A stretch of DNA of 64,000 bases from Microbacteriaceae bacterium (GCA_009780695.1 WQZN01000002.1:310001-374000); one strand, 5' to 3'; positions 1 to 8,657 are shown, counted from the first letter of the stretch. Numbers and translations: made by a program. The notes: generated by a model from the sequence alone, not told the origin.

Positions 1-803
1 GCGGCGTCCTGGCCGACGAGGTAGTCGAGGTTCGCGAGCATTGTGGCCACGGCCGACGGGATGCGCGATTCCTCGAGCTTCGGGTACACGCGCCCGACGA
101 GCGCGCGCACGGTCGTGTCACCGCCGCCGATGTGCGTGACGATGTCGGCGAGGCGGCCGCGGCGCACCTCGAGCACGCGGGATGCCGCGGCGCGCAGATC
201 CGCGACGACCGGCCCGTGGCCGGGCAGCGCGGTCGTCGGCTCGTCGCCGGACAGCGCGATGAGCTGCTCGAGCGTCGCCAGGTACTGGCCGAGGTCGCCG
301 AACACGCCGGCCGAGCGGCCGCCGAGGATCGTGTCGCCGGTGAGCACCGTGCGCTCGCCGGCGAGGCTCAGGCACAGCGAGTCGTCGCTGTGACCGGGCG
401 TGTGCAGCACGTCGAGCGCGACGGGGCCGAGATCGATGCGCTCGCCGTCGGCCAGCAGCCGGTCGGCCCATTCGGGGGCGACCGCGGCGACGGGCGCGTC
501 GACGAGGGCGGACAGCGCGCGGGCGCCGTCGCTGTGGTCGGGGTGGGTGTGCGTGAGGATGACGGCGGCGACGCGGCATCCGCCGCTCGTGGCCGCCGCG
601 GCGAGCGCCTCGAGGTGCGCGCGGTCCTCGGTGCCCGGGTCGACGACGACGCTGCTGCCGCCTGCGGCACCGCGGATCACCCAGGAATTGGTGCCCTCGT
701 AGGTCCAGGAGTTGGCGTTCGGGGCGAGCAGGTGGATGACGTGCGGAGTGAGCGGCACCGGGGTGCTCGGGGGCGGCGGCCACGCGGCCGGGCTGTTCGT
801 CAT
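1..803 (-). CDS. MBL-fold metallo-hydrolase, 3' end beyond the window
   Basis: The minus strand reads open from ATG at 803 to the window edge, 267 codons without a stop, so the C-terminus is missing. The metal-binding signature LTHTHPDH lies at residues 83-90 (H85, H87, D89, H90), preceded by VVVDPGTED. Further zinc-ligand motifs follow: HTPGHSDDS, then LTGDTILGG and LPGHGP. This order is that of the glyoxalase II / LACTB2-like branch of the metallo-beta-lactamase fold. A GGAAGG ribosome site lies about 6 nt before the ATG. The gene diverges from the TetR gene, and the palindrome at 864-883 lies in its promoter region, so it may share TetR control with the acyl-CoA module. A thioesterase or hydroxyacyl-glutathione-hydrolase-like role would fit that context but is inferred. 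Confidence 0.85.
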   Translation of the reverse strand, partial: MTNSPAAWPPPPSTPVPLTPHVIHLLAPNANSWTYEGTNSWVIRGAAGGSSVVVDPGTEDRAHLEALAAAATSGGCRVAAVILTHTHPDHSDGARALSALVDAPVAAVAPEWADRLLADGERIDLGPVALDVLHTPGHSDDSLCLSLAGERTVLTGDTILGGRSAGVFGDLGQYLATLEQLIALSGDEPTTALPGHGPVVADLRAAASRVLEVRRGRLADIVTHIGGGDTTVRALVGRVYPKLEESRIPSAVATMLANLDYLVGQDA

Positions 804-863
804 CGTCGACCTTCCGCTGCATCGCGAGTGGATGTCAGCATGCGAGCGACACAACCAAATGTC

Positions 864-883
864 GTTCTAGAACGAGGTTCTAG
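864..883. promoter_or_regulatory. TetR operator candidate, overlapping the tetR promoter
   Basis: CTAGAACGAGGTTCTAG at 867-883 is a perfect inverted repeat, two 7-bp arms around GAG. It overlaps a second palindrome GTTCTAGAAC at 864-873. A TAGCAT -10-like box at 881-886 shares its first three bases, so a bound repressor would block it. A closely similar site (CTAGAAC-N3-GTTC) occurs before the SDR operon at 1697-1710. The arms resemble sites of KstR-like TetR regulators, although KstR uses a different spacer. The pairing with the adjacent TetR is inferred. Confidence 0.7.
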
Positions 884-978
884 CATGTGTCACCATGGTC
901 AGGCAAGGAAGTTTCTGGCCGACCGTACGATGGGCTGTCGGGCGCGATCGCTGCGCCGGGCCGGAAAAGGGGATCTGG

Positions 979-1590
979 ATGGACACCACCGTTGAGGAAG
1001 AGGCGGACCGCCCGATTCGGCAGTGGGGCCGCACGCGCACCACGCGGCGCACGATCTTGGAGGCGGCGCGCGAGGTCTTCACAGAAGACGGCTACGAGCG
1101 CGCGAACATCGCCCACATCGTCGCCCGCTCGGGGCTGAGCGTCGGCAGCGTCTATCACCACTTCAGCGGCAAGTCCGACCTGTTCATCTCGCTCTGGGAC
1201 GAGTACGAGCAGGGCAACCGCGCGGCCGCCGAGGACGCCGTCGCGCAGGCGCGCCGCGCCGGCGAGGGTAGCCCGGTCGAGCTCTTCGTGATCGGCACCC
1301 GGGCCTATCTCGCCAACGCGCTGCTCAACGCGAAGACCACGCTGCTCTTCTCGGGCAACGAGGGCCCCGCGGGCTTCGATGCGCTCGGGCAGGAATCCGG
1401 CGCCCGCTGGCTCGAGAACAACCTCCGGCTGCTGCGCCTGCCGGACGACGAGCCGAGTCGTCTCACGGCGCGCATCCTGACGCGCGCTGTGAGCGAGGGC
1501 GCTCGCGCCGCCGCGACGCTCGACGGCGACCCGGCCGTCGAGGCCGTGGTCGAGAAGACCCTCGAGATCGTCCGACGGCTCGCGGCCTGA
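979..1590 (+). CDS. TetR/AcrR family transcriptional regulator
   Basis: Predicted repressor of 203 aa. The N-terminal HTH runs from RRTILEAAREVFTEDGYERA through IVARSGLSVGSVYHHFSGK, about residues 23-66, the TetR pattern of helix-turn-helix plus YxHF. The rest is a helical ligand domain without recognisable specificity. The start is taken as ATG 979, with GGAAAAGGGG upstream. An in-frame ATG at 895 would add 28 residues, but that stretch is rich in rare codons (AGG, CAA, AGT, GTA, CGA) and does not resemble the family. A TAGCAT box at 881-886 could still drive a transcript from about 893. The operator pair at 864-883 and 1694-1713 suggests autoregulation and control of the downstream acyl-CoA operon, with an acyl-CoA or its acid as a plausible ligand (inference). 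Confidence 0.9.
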   Translation: MDTTVEEEADRPIRQWGRTRTTRRTILEAAREVFTEDGYERANIAHIVARSGLSVGSVYHHFSGKSDLFISLWDEYEQGNRAAAEDAVAQARRAGEGSPVELFVIGTRAYLANALLNAKTTLLFSGNEGPAGFDALGQESGARWLENNLRLLRLPDDEPSRLTARILTRAVSEGARAAATLDGDPAVEAVVEKTLEIVRRLAA

Positions 1591-1653
1591 GCCGTCGGCG
1601 CGCCCGTTCGAGCCGAGTTGCATCATGCGACACGCCGAATGACCGGATCGTGC

Positions 1654-1713
1654 TTGACGAGGTGCCGGGGGAGCGTCTAGCGTCTGGAATCAGATTCTAG
1701 AACAGCGTTCGGT
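1654..1713 (+). promoter_or_regulatory. Promoter and TetR operator of the acyl-CoA oxidation operon
   Basis: TTGACG (1654-1659) and TAGCGT (1678-1683), 18 bp apart, form a sigma70-like promoter. Directly downstream, covering the expected start point, lies CTAGAAC-AGC-GTTC (1697-1710), which matches the half-sites of the palindrome before tetR. A repressor here would block initiation. About 100 nt of leader separates this site from the GTG of the SDR gene; nothing else was recognised in the leader. Confidence 0.65.
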
Positions 1714-1811
1714 TTGGCTCTCGGATCGTCACGACGCACCGTCGCGCTGAAGCGGCGGTCGCCCGGCATCCCGCGGCCCTGCTGTTCTTCCATGAGTGCA
1801 AAGGAGCATGT

Positions 1812-2573
1812 GTGGGACACCTGGATGGCAAGGTCGCGGTCGTGACCGGAGCCGGTCGCGGAATCGGCGCGGCCACGGCGAAGCGACTCGCCGCAGACGG
1901 CGCGGCCGTCGCGATCATCGACATCACCGCGGAGGCCACGGCCGACGCCGTGGCTGCGATCGAGGCAGCGGGAGGCCGCGCCATCGGCCTCGCCTGCGAC
2001 GTGAGCGACGAGGCGGCCGTGGTCGCCGCCGCGGCGAGTGTCGTCGAGCAGCTCGGCGGCATCCACGTGCTGGTCAACAACGCCGGCGTGCTGCGCGACA
2101 ACCTGCTCTTCAAGATGAGCCTGAGCGACTGGGACACCGTGCTCGGCGTGCACCTGCGCGGCGCGTTCCTGTGGTCGCGCGAGGCGCAGAAGTCGATGGT
2201 GGCCGCCAAGTGGGGCCGCATCGTCAACCTGTCGAGCACGTCCGCCACGGGCAACCGCGGCCAGGCCAACTACTCGGCGGCGAAGGCCGGCATGCAGGGC
2301 TTCACGAAGACCCTCGCGGTCGAGCTCGGCCCGTTCGGCATCACCACCAACGCCATCGCCCCCGGCTTCATCGCGACCGACATGACGCGTGCCACGGCCG
2401 AGCGCCAGGGCCACGACTTCGAGCAGATGAAGGAGGCCGCGGCTGCGCGCATCCCCGTGCGCCGCGTCGGCCGCCCGGAGGACATCGCGGGCGTCGCCTC
2501 CTTCCTCACCACCGACGATGCCTCCTACGTCAACGGCCAGGTCATCTACGTCTCCGGCGGCCCCGTCAGCTGA
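1812..2573 (+). CDS. SDR oxidoreductase, FabG-like 3-hydroxyacyl-CoA dehydrogenase candidate
   Basis: A 253-aa classical short-chain dehydrogenase. The cofactor motif TGAGRGIG is at residues 12-19, NNAG at 89-92, and the catalytic set is S141, Y154 and K158 (YSAAK). The C-terminal part includes PGFIATDM and the terminal VSGG, both typical of FabG-like enzymes. The acidic residue after strand 2 (IIDIT) favours NAD(H), in keeping with an oxidative role. The start is GTG 1812, with AAGGAG at 1801-1806; a nearby ATG is out of frame. It is first in the operon with acyl-CoA dehydrogenase, CoA ligase, MaoC hydratase, ETF and thiolase. FabG-like enzymes act on R-hydroxyacyl substrates, matching the product of MaoC, so it probably oxidises (R)-3-hydroxyacyl-CoA. 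The exact substrate is unknown. Confidence 0.9.
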   Translation: MGHLDGKVAVVTGAGRGIGAATAKRLAADGAAVAIIDITAEATADAVAAIEAAGGRAIGLACDVSDEAAVVAAAASVVEQLGGIHVLVNNAGVLRDNLLFKMSLSDWDTVLGVHLRGAFLWSREAQKSMVAAKWGRIVNLSSTSATGNRGQANYSAAKAGMQGFTKTLAVELGPFGITTNAIAPGFIATDMTRATAERQGHDFEQMKEAAAARIPVRRVGRPEDIAGVASFLTTDDASYVNGQVIYVSGGPVS

Positions 2574-2628
2574 GCTGCGCGGCATCCTCACACCCCGAAT
2601 CTCACCCAAGCAAAAAGGAAAAACGGCA

Positions 2629-3804
2629 ATGATCGACTTCTCGCTCGACGACGAACAGAAGATGGTCCGCGACACCATCCGCGAATTCATCGACAAGGAG
2701 GTGCGCCCCTTCGAGCCGCAGGTGCTGCGCAACGAGCGCGAAGGCCGCCCCGGCCTCGAGCCCGAGCAGCACAAGGAGCTGCAGGCCAAGGCGAAGGCGG
2801 CCGGCTTCTGGGGCATCGGCACCCCGGAGGAGTACGGCGGGACCGACCTCGGCAAGGTCATGACCTCGATCGTCGCGATGGAGGGCGGCCGCACCTTCGT
2901 GCCGTTCAGCTTCGGCGGCACCGCGGATAACATCCTCTACGCAGGCACCGACGCGCAGAAGGCCGAGTACCTCGTCCCGACCATCAACGGCGAGCGTCGC
3001 AGCTGCTTCGCGATCACCGAGCCGGGCGCCGGCTCGGACGCGCGCAACATCCGCACCCGCGCCGTGCGCGACGGCGACGACTGGGTCATCAACGGCGAGA
3101 AGATCTTCATCACGGGCGGCAACGAGGCCGACTTCGTCATGGTCTTCGCCGTCACCGACCCCGAGAAGGGCGCAAACGGCGGCATCACCTGCTTCCTCGT
3201 CGACCGCGCCATGGGCTGGCGCTCGACCCCGATCCCGACCATGGGCCAGTGGGGCCCGGCCGCGCTCGTCTTCGAGAACGTGCGCGTTCCCGGCGACCAC
3301 GTGCTCGGCGAGGTCGGCTGGGGCTTCAAGCTCGCCATGGAGTGGATCGGCAACGGCCGCTACCTGATCCCCTCGCGCGCCATCGGCGCGGCCGAGCGCC
3401 TGCTCGAGATGGCGGTCGAGCACTCGAAGAACCGCGTCTCGATGGGCCACCCCATCGCCGAATACCAGGCCATCCAGTGGCAGATCGCCGACTCGTACGT
3501 CGAGATCGAGTCCGCCAAGTGGCTGACGCTGTTCGCCGCATGGCAGCTCGACCAGGGCATCGACAACCGCCACGCCGCCTCGGTCGCCAAGCTCACCGGC
3601 ACCCAGATGGCCAACCGCGTCGTCGACCGCGTGCTGCAGATCCACGGCGGCATGGGCTACACGAAGGAGCTGCCGATCGAGCGCTGGTACCGCGAGCTGC
3701 GCCTGCTGCGCATCTTCGAGGGCACCGACGAGATCCAGAAGCGCACGATCGCCCGCAACCTGATCAAGGGCCACGCCAAGATCGGCACGATCGGCGGCTT
3801 CTAG
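2629..3804 (+). CDS. Acyl-CoA dehydrogenase
   Basis: A 391-aa FAD enzyme of the usual family length. Features visible: N-terminal helical domain (MIDFSLDDEQKMVRDTIREF), the FAD/substrate segment CFAITEPGAGSD near residues 125-136, FITGGNEADF in the middle domain, QIHGGMGYTKELPIERWYRE, and the C-terminal LLRIFEGTDEIQKRTIARN. The Glu of IFEGT is where the catalytic base lies in medium-chain-type enzymes. The start is ATG 2629 after AAAAAGGAAAAACGGCA; reading upstream would run into the SDR gene. It would make trans-2-enoyl-CoA and pass electrons to the ETF encoded downstream. Chain length or branching preference cannot be read from the sequence. Confidence 0.93.
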   Translation: MIDFSLDDEQKMVRDTIREFIDKEVRPFEPQVLRNEREGRPGLEPEQHKELQAKAKAAGFWGIGTPEEYGGTDLGKVMTSIVAMEGGRTFVPFSFGGTADNILYAGTDAQKAEYLVPTINGERRSCFAITEPGAGSDARNIRTRAVRDGDDWVINGEKIFITGGNEADFVMVFAVTDPEKGANGGITCFLVDRAMGWRSTPIPTMGQWGPAALVFENVRVPGDHVLGEVGWGFKLAMEWIGNGRYLIPSRAIGAAERLLEMAVEHSKNRVSMGHPIAEYQAIQWQIADSYVEIESAKWLTLFAAWQLDQGIDNRHAASVAKLTGTQMANRVVDRVLQIHGGMGYTKELPIERWYRELRLLRIFEGTDEIQKRTIARNLIKGHAKIGTIGGF

Positions 3805-3814
3805 GCCGAGCCGT

Positions 3815-3855
3815 ACCGCGGCGGGCCGTGCGTCCCAGGACCGGCCCGCCGCGGT
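3815..3855 (+). terminator. Intra-operon stem-loop, possible attenuating terminator
   Basis: ACCGCGGCGGGCC (3815-3827) pairs perfectly with GGCCCGCCGCGGT (3843-3855), a 13-bp GC-rich stem with a 15-nt loop. It is followed by GCTTCTTCT, which is only moderately T-rich. It lies between the acyl-CoA dehydrogenase and the CoA ligase, the widest gap in this operon. It may end some transcripts or protect the upstream mRNA from 3' decay. Confidence 0.6.
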
Positions 3856-3906
3856 GCTTCTTCTGCGACATCCCCACAAACCCTTCGTCCCGATCAAGGA
3901 GGATCG

Positions 3907-6048
3907 ATGACGGTCATCGATGACGTGCGCGCCGACGGCGTCACCCTGGAGCAGATCCAGACGCTGTTCAACCCGCGCACCATCGCGCTGATCGGCGCCA
4001 CCGACAAGTCGGTGTGGTCGCTGTCCATCTACAAGAACCTGCTGAACAGCGGCTACGCCGGCGAGGTGTACCTCGTCAACCCCAAGGGCATCGAGGTGCA
4101 CGGGGTGCAGTCGTACCCGAGCATCGCGGCCCTGCCCGAGCGGGTCGACCTGGCCTTCGTCATGGTCGGCACCGGCGTGGTGCTGCAGGTGATGCAGGAT
4201 GTCGCGGACGCCGGCATCCCCGCCGCCGTCGTGCTCACCTCCGGCTTCGGCGAGGTCGGTGCCGAGGGTGCGCGGCTCGAGGCCGAGCTCGTGCGCATCG
4301 CGCAGGAGGGCGGCGTGACGATCCTCGGCCCGAACGGCAACGGCTACGTCAACCTCGCGTCGAACACGATCCCCTACGGCCTCGCGATCAGCGGCACGAT
4401 CCGCTCGGGCGGCATCGGCGTGGGGCTGCAGTCGGGCGCGCTCGCGAGCGCCGTCATCCAGCTCATCCAGACCCGCAACGCGGGCCTCAGCCTGCTGTGC
4501 TCGATGGGCAACGAGTCGATGGTGTCGCTCACCGACGTCATGCGGTACCTCGTCGCCGACGAGGCGACGAAGGTGCTCGCGCTGTTCATCGAGTCGATCC
4601 GCAAGCCCGAGGAGTTCCGCGAGATCGCCCAGGCGGCGCTCGCCGCGGGCAAGCCGATCGTCGCGCTCAAGGTCGGCCGCAGCGTCATGGGCGCCAAGGC
4701 CGCCCAGGCGCACACGGGCTCGCTCGTGGGCGACGACGCCGTGATGGACGCGGTGTTCCGCCAGGCGGGCGTGATCCGCGTGAACTCGCTCGAGGACTTG
4801 ATCGTCACGGCCGACCTGCTCGCGTCGACCGGGCCGCTGCCCGGGCCGCGCGTCGGGTTCGTGACCCCGTCGGGCGGCGCGTGCGAGCTGATCTCCGACC
4901 GCAGCGAGGACGAGGGGATCGAGATCCCCGAGTTCACGCCGGAGACCATCGCACGCCTCAAGGAGGTGCTGCCCGACTTCGCGGCGGCGCGCAACCCGAT
5001 CGACGTGACCGGCTACATCCTGATCGACGGCACGCTCGCGATCCGCGCCCTGGAGACGGTCGACGATGACCCGAACATCGACGAAATCGTCTACATCGCG
5101 GAACTGCCGCACGTCGTGGCGGACCACGACGTCGCGGTCGAGCGCTTCGCGCGCCAGGCCGAGGTGATGCGGAACACGAAGAAGCCCGTGATCGTCATCT
5201 CGAACACCCTGGTCGACATCACGCCGGCCGGGCGCGAGGTGGCCGCGGCCGCGCACTTCCCGACCGTGGTCGGCGGCATGCACCACGGCATCGCGGCGCT
5301 CGGCGCCGCGATCCGCTGGTCCGAGCAGTACCGCGCCGCTCGCGCCCAGAGCGCGGCCCCCGCGATCGAGCTCGAGCCGCTCGAGGTCGAGTCGGCACCC
5401 GGCGAGGTCTTCGCCGAGCGCCGCGCCTCGCTGCTGCTCGCCGAGAACGGCGTGCCGACGGTGCCGCACGTGCTCGTCACGAGCGCCGACCAGGCCGCCG
5501 ACGCGGCCGAGCAGCTCGGCTGCCCGGTCGTGATCAAGCTGCACGCCGACGAGATCGCGCACAAGAGCGACATCGGCGGCGTGAAGCTGAACATCGCGAG
5601 TGCGGATGCCGCGCGCACCGCGTTCGAGCAGGTCGTCGAGGCCGGCCGCACCGCGGGCGTCGCCGAACCGGCCGCCCTCGTGCAGCCGATGCGCGGCGCG
5701 GGCGTCGAGCTCATCGTGGGCGTGGTGCGCGACCCGCAGTGGGGCCCGGTGCTCGCGGTCGGCCTCGGCGGCATCTGGGTCGAGGTCTTCAAGGACTCGA
5801 CGCTGCACATGCTGCCCGTCACGCACGAGCAGGTGAAGGAGGGGCTGCGCTCGCTGCGCAGCGCCAAGCTGCTCGAGGGCGCGCGCGGCACGCAGGCGGC
5901 CGACCTCGATGCCGTGGCGGATGCCGTCGTCGCCGTCTCCGAGCTCGCACAGCGCCTCGGCGACCGCCTCGAGTCCCTCGAGATCAACCCGCTGCTCGTG
6001 CGCGGCTCGGACGTGGAAGCGCTCGACGCGCTGATCACCTGGAGGTAG
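3907..6048 (+). CDS. ADP-forming acyl-CoA ligase (acetate-CoA ligase family)
   Basis: 713 aa with the fused alpha-beta layout of NDP-forming acyl-CoA synthetases. An N-terminal CoA-binding Rossmann domain covers about residues 15-140 (NPRTIALIGATDKSV, LTSGFGE, ILGPNGNGYVN). Succinyl-CoA-ligase-like domains follow, with the phosphohistidine loop AQAHTGSL giving H269. The C-terminal ATP-grasp half starts near 490 (LLLAENGVPTVPHV, VVIKLHADEIAHKSDIGGV). It is thought to turn a carboxylic acid, CoA and ATP into acyl-CoA, ADP and Pi, and so supply the substrate of this operon. ATG 3907 follows AAGGAGGATCG. Use of an ADP-forming ligase in place of an AMP-forming FadD is a distinctive feature. Substrate unknown. 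Confidence 0.9.
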   Translation: MTVIDDVRADGVTLEQIQTLFNPRTIALIGATDKSVWSLSIYKNLLNSGYAGEVYLVNPKGIEVHGVQSYPSIAALPERVDLAFVMVGTGVVLQVMQDVADAGIPAAVVLTSGFGEVGAEGARLEAELVRIAQEGGVTILGPNGNGYVNLASNTIPYGLAISGTIRSGGIGVGLQSGALASAVIQLIQTRNAGLSLLCSMGNESMVSLTDVMRYLVADEATKVLALFIESIRKPEEFREIAQAALAAGKPIVALKVGRSVMGAKAAQAHTGSLVGDDAVMDAVFRQAGVIRVNSLEDLIVTADLLASTGPLPGPRVGFVTPSGGACELISDRSEDEGIEIPEFTPETIARLKEVLPDFAAARNPIDVTGYILIDGTLAIRALETVDDDPNIDEIVYIAELPHVVADHDVAVERFARQAEVMRNTKKPVIVISNTLVDITPAGREVAAAAHFPTVVGGMHHGIAALGAAIRWSEQYRAARAQSAAPAIELEPLEVESAPGEVFAERRASLLLAENGVPTVPHVLVTSADQAADAAEQLGCPVVIKLHADEIAHKSDIGGVKLNIASADAARTAFEQVVEAGRTAGVAEPAALVQPMRGAGVELIVGVVRDPQWGPVLAVGLGGIWVEVFKDSTLHMLPVTHEQVKEGLRSLRSAKLLEGARGTQAADLDAVADAVVAVSELAQRLGDRLESLEINPLLVRGSDVEALDALITWR

Positions 6049-6052
6049 GGAA

Positions 6053-6907
6053 ATGCCACTCAACCTGGACGCGGTCGGCCGCTCGAGCGAGCCCCGCACC
6101 GTCACCTGGGACTCGGCCGACGCGCTCGTGTACGCACTGGGCGTCGGCGCGGGGCAGGACGACCCGCTGGCCGAGCTCGCGTTCACGACCGAGAACAGCC
6201 ACGGAGTCGATCAGGCGGTGCTACCGACCTTCGGCGTCATCCTCAACCAGTTCCGCGGCTCCGGCCGCCTCGACATCGGCACGTTCAACCCGGCGATGCT
6301 CGTGCACGCCGAGCAGAGCGTCGAGCTCGCGGGCGCCCTGCCGACCTCGGGCACGATCGAGGTCGTCTCGACCCTTACGGGCATGTACGACAAGGGCAGC
6401 GGCGCCCTCGTCGTGAGCGAGGCCGTCGGCACCGTGCCGGGCAGCGACACCCCGCTCGTCACGACGCGGTCGTCGATGTTCATCCGCGGGGAGGGCGGCT
6501 TCGGCATCCCGGGCCCGAAGGAGGAGTGGACGCAGCCCGAGGGCGACGCGGATGTGGTGCTGCGCGCCGCGACCCGCCCCGACCAGGCGCTGCTCTACCG
6601 CCTCTCCGGCGACCGGAACCCGCTGCACTCCGACCCCGCCTTCGCCGCGCGCGCCGGCTTCCCGAAGCCGATCCTGCACGGCATGTGCACCTACGGCGTC
6701 GTCGGGCGCGTGCTGCTGCACGCGCTCGCGGGCGGCGACCCGAGCCGGTTCACCTCGATGAGCGGCCGGTTCAGCAAGCCGGTGTTCCCGGGCGACGAGC
6801 TCGCGGTCCACGTGTGGCAGCAGGCCGACGACCACGTCTTCCGCGTGCTCAACGCGGCGGGGGACGTCGTGCTCGACCGCGGTCGCCTCGTAGTCTCTGC
6901 AGCATGA
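6053..6907 (+). CDS. MaoC-like (R)-specific enoyl-CoA hydratase
   Basis: A 284-aa double-hotdog protein. The C-terminal half has the hydratase 2 signature YRLSGDRNPLHSDPAFA, with catalytic D187 and H192, followed by FPKPILHGMCTYG. The N-terminal half is a degenerate hotdog repeat, as in MFE-2-type hydratases. It should hydrate trans-2-enoyl-CoA to (R)-3-hydroxyacyl-CoA, the stereochemistry expected by the FabG-like SDR of the same operon. The start ATG 6053 lies 4 nt after the ligase stop with GGTAGGG overlapping that stop, so translation is probably coupled. The 3' end overlaps etfB by 4 nt (ATGA). Confidence 0.92.
   Translation: MPLNLDAVGRSSEPRTVTWDSADALVYALGVGAGQDDPLAELAFTTENSHGVDQAVLPTFGVILNQFRGSGRLDIGTFNPAMLVHAEQSVELAGALPTSGTIEVVSTLTGMYDKGSGALVVSEAVGTVPGSDTPLVTTRSSMFIRGEGGFGIPGPKEEWTQPEGDADVVLRAATRPDQALLYRLSGDRNPLHSDPAFAARAGFPKPILHGMCTYGVVGRVLLHALAGGDPSRFTSMSGRFSKPVFPGDELAVHVWQQADDHVFRVLNAAGDVVLDRGRLVVSAA
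6891..6903 (+). promoter_or_regulatory. Possible internal leaderless promoter for etfB
   Basis: TAGTCT at 6891-6896 stands 7 nt before the etfB ATG at 6904, the same spacing as the leaderless promoters of many genes in this window. It lies inside the end of the MaoC gene. No clear -35 box was found. If active, it would let the ETF/cytochrome part be made apart from the enzymes upstream. Confidence 0.4.
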
Positions 6908-7680
6908 AGATCGTCGTCCTCGTCAAAGAAGTCCCGGACACCTACGGTCAGCGCGAACTCCACCTCGAGACCGGTCTGGCGCGGCGCGCCGACGTCGACC
7001 GCGTGCTCGACGAGGTCGACGAGCGCGCGCTCGAGTCCGCCATCGCGTTCGCCGATGCGAACGCCGGAACCGAGGTGGTCGCCCTCGCGATGGGGCCGGC
7101 CACCGCGGTCGACGGAATCCGGCGTGCGCTGGCGATGGGGGCCGCGAGCGCGGTCCACGTCGTCGACGACGCGCTGGCGGGCGCCGATGCCGCACTGACC
7201 TCGGAGGTCCTGGCGCAGGCCCTCGCACAGCAGCAGGCCGACCTCGTCATCGCGGGCGCGAGCTCGACGGACGGCGGCGGCGGCGTGGTGCCGGCCATGA
7301 CGGCCGAGCGGCTCGGCATCCCGCTCGCCTCCTCGCTCGACTCGGTCGAGATCGCGGCGGAATCCGTCCGCGGTCGTCGTGCCGTCGACGGAGAGGTGCA
7401 GAGCGTCGAGTGCACGCTGCCGGCGCTCGTGTCGGTGACCGAGCGGATGCCCGAGGCGCGCATGCCGAGCCTCAAGGGCATCATGGGCGCGAAGAAGAAG
7501 CCGATCCAGCAGCTGTCGACGGCGGAGCTCGGCGTGGATGCCGACGCCGTCGTGCCGCGCTCGATCATGATCACGGTCGCCCGCCGCCCCGCGCGGGCGC
7601 AGGGCGTCAAGGTGGTCGACGAGGGTGACGGCGCCCAGCGCCTCGCCGCGTACCTGGAAGAGAACGGATTCCTGGCATGA
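6904..7680 (+). CDS. etfB: Electron transfer flavoprotein beta subunit
   Basis: A 258-aa FixA/EtfB protein of normal length. It begins [15 protein letters not shown], has [33 protein letters not shown] and [17 protein letters not shown], and ends with the family stretch [14 protein letters not shown]. EtfB binds AMP and carries the recognition loop for partner dehydrogenases; with EtfA and FAD it moves electrons from acyl-CoA dehydrogenases to the membrane. It overlaps MaoC by 4 nt at the start and etfA by 4 nt at the end, so the three are probably translationally coupled. The adjacent dehydrogenase at 2629-3804 is the obvious electron donor. Confidence 0.95.
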   Translation: MKIVVLVKEVPDTYGQRELHLETGLARRADVDRVLDEVDERALESAIAFADANAGTEVVALAMGPATAVDGIRRALAMGAASAVHVVDDALAGADAALTSEVLAQALAQQQADLVIAGASSTDGGGGVVPAMTAERLGIPLASSLDSVEIAAESVRGRRAVDGEVQSVECTLPALVSVTERMPEARMPSLKGIMGAKKKPIQQLSTAELGVDADAVVPRSIMITVARRPARAQGVKVVDEGDGAQRLAAYLEENGFLA

Positions 7681-8657
7681 GCACGGTGGTGTTCCTGGCC
7701 GAGGCGCCCGGCGGCGCGCTCGGCAAGTCGGCCGCCTTCGTGGCGCAGGCCGCGGCGGCCCTCGGCGACCCGGTCGCCGTGCTCGTCACCGCACCCGGCG
7801 AGGGCGAGCAGGCGATCGCGGCGCTCGGCGCGCTCGGTGTGCCGCGCGTGCTGCACGCGCAGGCCCTCGGCGCCGACCGCATCGCCTCCGGCGCCTACGT
7901 CGACGCGCTCGCCGACGCGGTCGGGCGGCTCGCGCCCGACGCGGTGCTGCTCGCGCACTCGATCGAGGGCCGGGATGCCGCGGGCCGCCTCGCCGTGCGG
8001 ATCGGCAGTGCGGTCGCCCTCGACGCCGTCGCCGTGTCGCGCGACGACGAGGGCGTCGTCGCCACGCACTCGGTGTTCGGCGGCGCGTTCGAGTCGCAGT
8101 CGGCGTTCACCTACGGCACGGCGATCGTGACCCTGCGCCAGGGCCAGACGGGGGCGGCGCCCGCCGGCGTGACCCCCGTGGTCGAGGCGCTCGAGGCCGC
8201 CGCCGACTCGCGCCCCGAGCCCGTGGTGGTCTCGCGCGAGGCTCTGGTCGTCGAGACCGGCCGCCCCGAGCTGCGCGGCGCCGCCCGCGTCGTCTCCGGC
8301 GGGCGCGGCCTCGGCTCGGCCGAGGGCTTCGAGCTCGTCGGCCGGCTCGCGGACGCCCTGGGCGCCGCCGTCGGCGCCTCGCGCGCCGCCGTCGACGACG
8401 GCTACGTGCCCTACGCGCACCAGGTCGGCCAGACCGGCGTCTCGGTCACCCCGCAGCTCTACATCGCCCTCGGCATCTCAGGCGCGATCCAGCACCTCGC
8501 CGGCATGCAGACCTCGAAGACGATCATCGCCGTCAACAAGGACGCCGACGCGCCGATCTTCGAGATCGCCGACTTCGGCGTCGTGGGCGACGTGTTCCAG
8601 ATCGTGCCCCAGCTCATCGAGGCCATCGCGGCGAAGCGGCAGGGCGTGGCCGGATGA
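7677..8657 (+). CDS. etfA: Electron transfer flavoprotein alpha subunit
   Basis: A 326-aa FixB/EtfA protein. The N-terminal half forms the ETF Rossmann-like domain ([20 protein letters not shown]). The C-terminal FAD domain shows [17 protein letters not shown], then [20 protein letters not shown] and [20 protein letters not shown], ending [17 protein letters not shown]. These are the hallmark FAD-binding segments, all intact. It starts in an ATGA overlap with etfB and ends in an ATGA overlap with the cytochrome b gene, which links ETF expression tightly to that membrane protein. Confidence 0.95.
   Translation: MSTVVFLAEAPGGALGKSAAFVAQAAAALGDPVAVLVTAPGEGEQAIAALGALGVPRVLHAQALGADRIASGAYVDALADAVGRLAPDAVLLAHSIEGRDAAGRLAVRIGSAVALDAVAVSRDDEGVVATHSVFGGAFESQSAFTYGTAIVTLRQGQTGAAPAGVTPVVEALEAAADSRPEPVVVSREALVVETGRPELRGAARVVSGGRGLGSAEGFELVGRLADALGAAVGASRAAVDDGYVPYAHQVGQTGVSVTPQLYIALGISGAIQHLAGMQTSKTIIAVNKDADAPIFEIADFGVVGDVFQIVPQLIEAIAAKRQGVAG

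Noticed and set aside
895-978. Longer start for the TetR gene at ATG 895
   Set aside because: The added 28 codons are rich in rare codons and do not fit the family; ATG 979 has a purine-rich ribosome site. A TAGCAT box 8 nt before 895 leaves some doubt.
2602-6186. A minus-strand open frame of almost 1200 codons under the acyl-CoA genes
   Set aside because: It mirrors plus-strand genes with clear domains, has His/Arg/Asp-rich low-complexity translation, and arises from high GC codon bias. Similar long antisense frames at 41239-44034, 45911-48523, 55361-57844 and 60718-63048 were dropped for the same reason.
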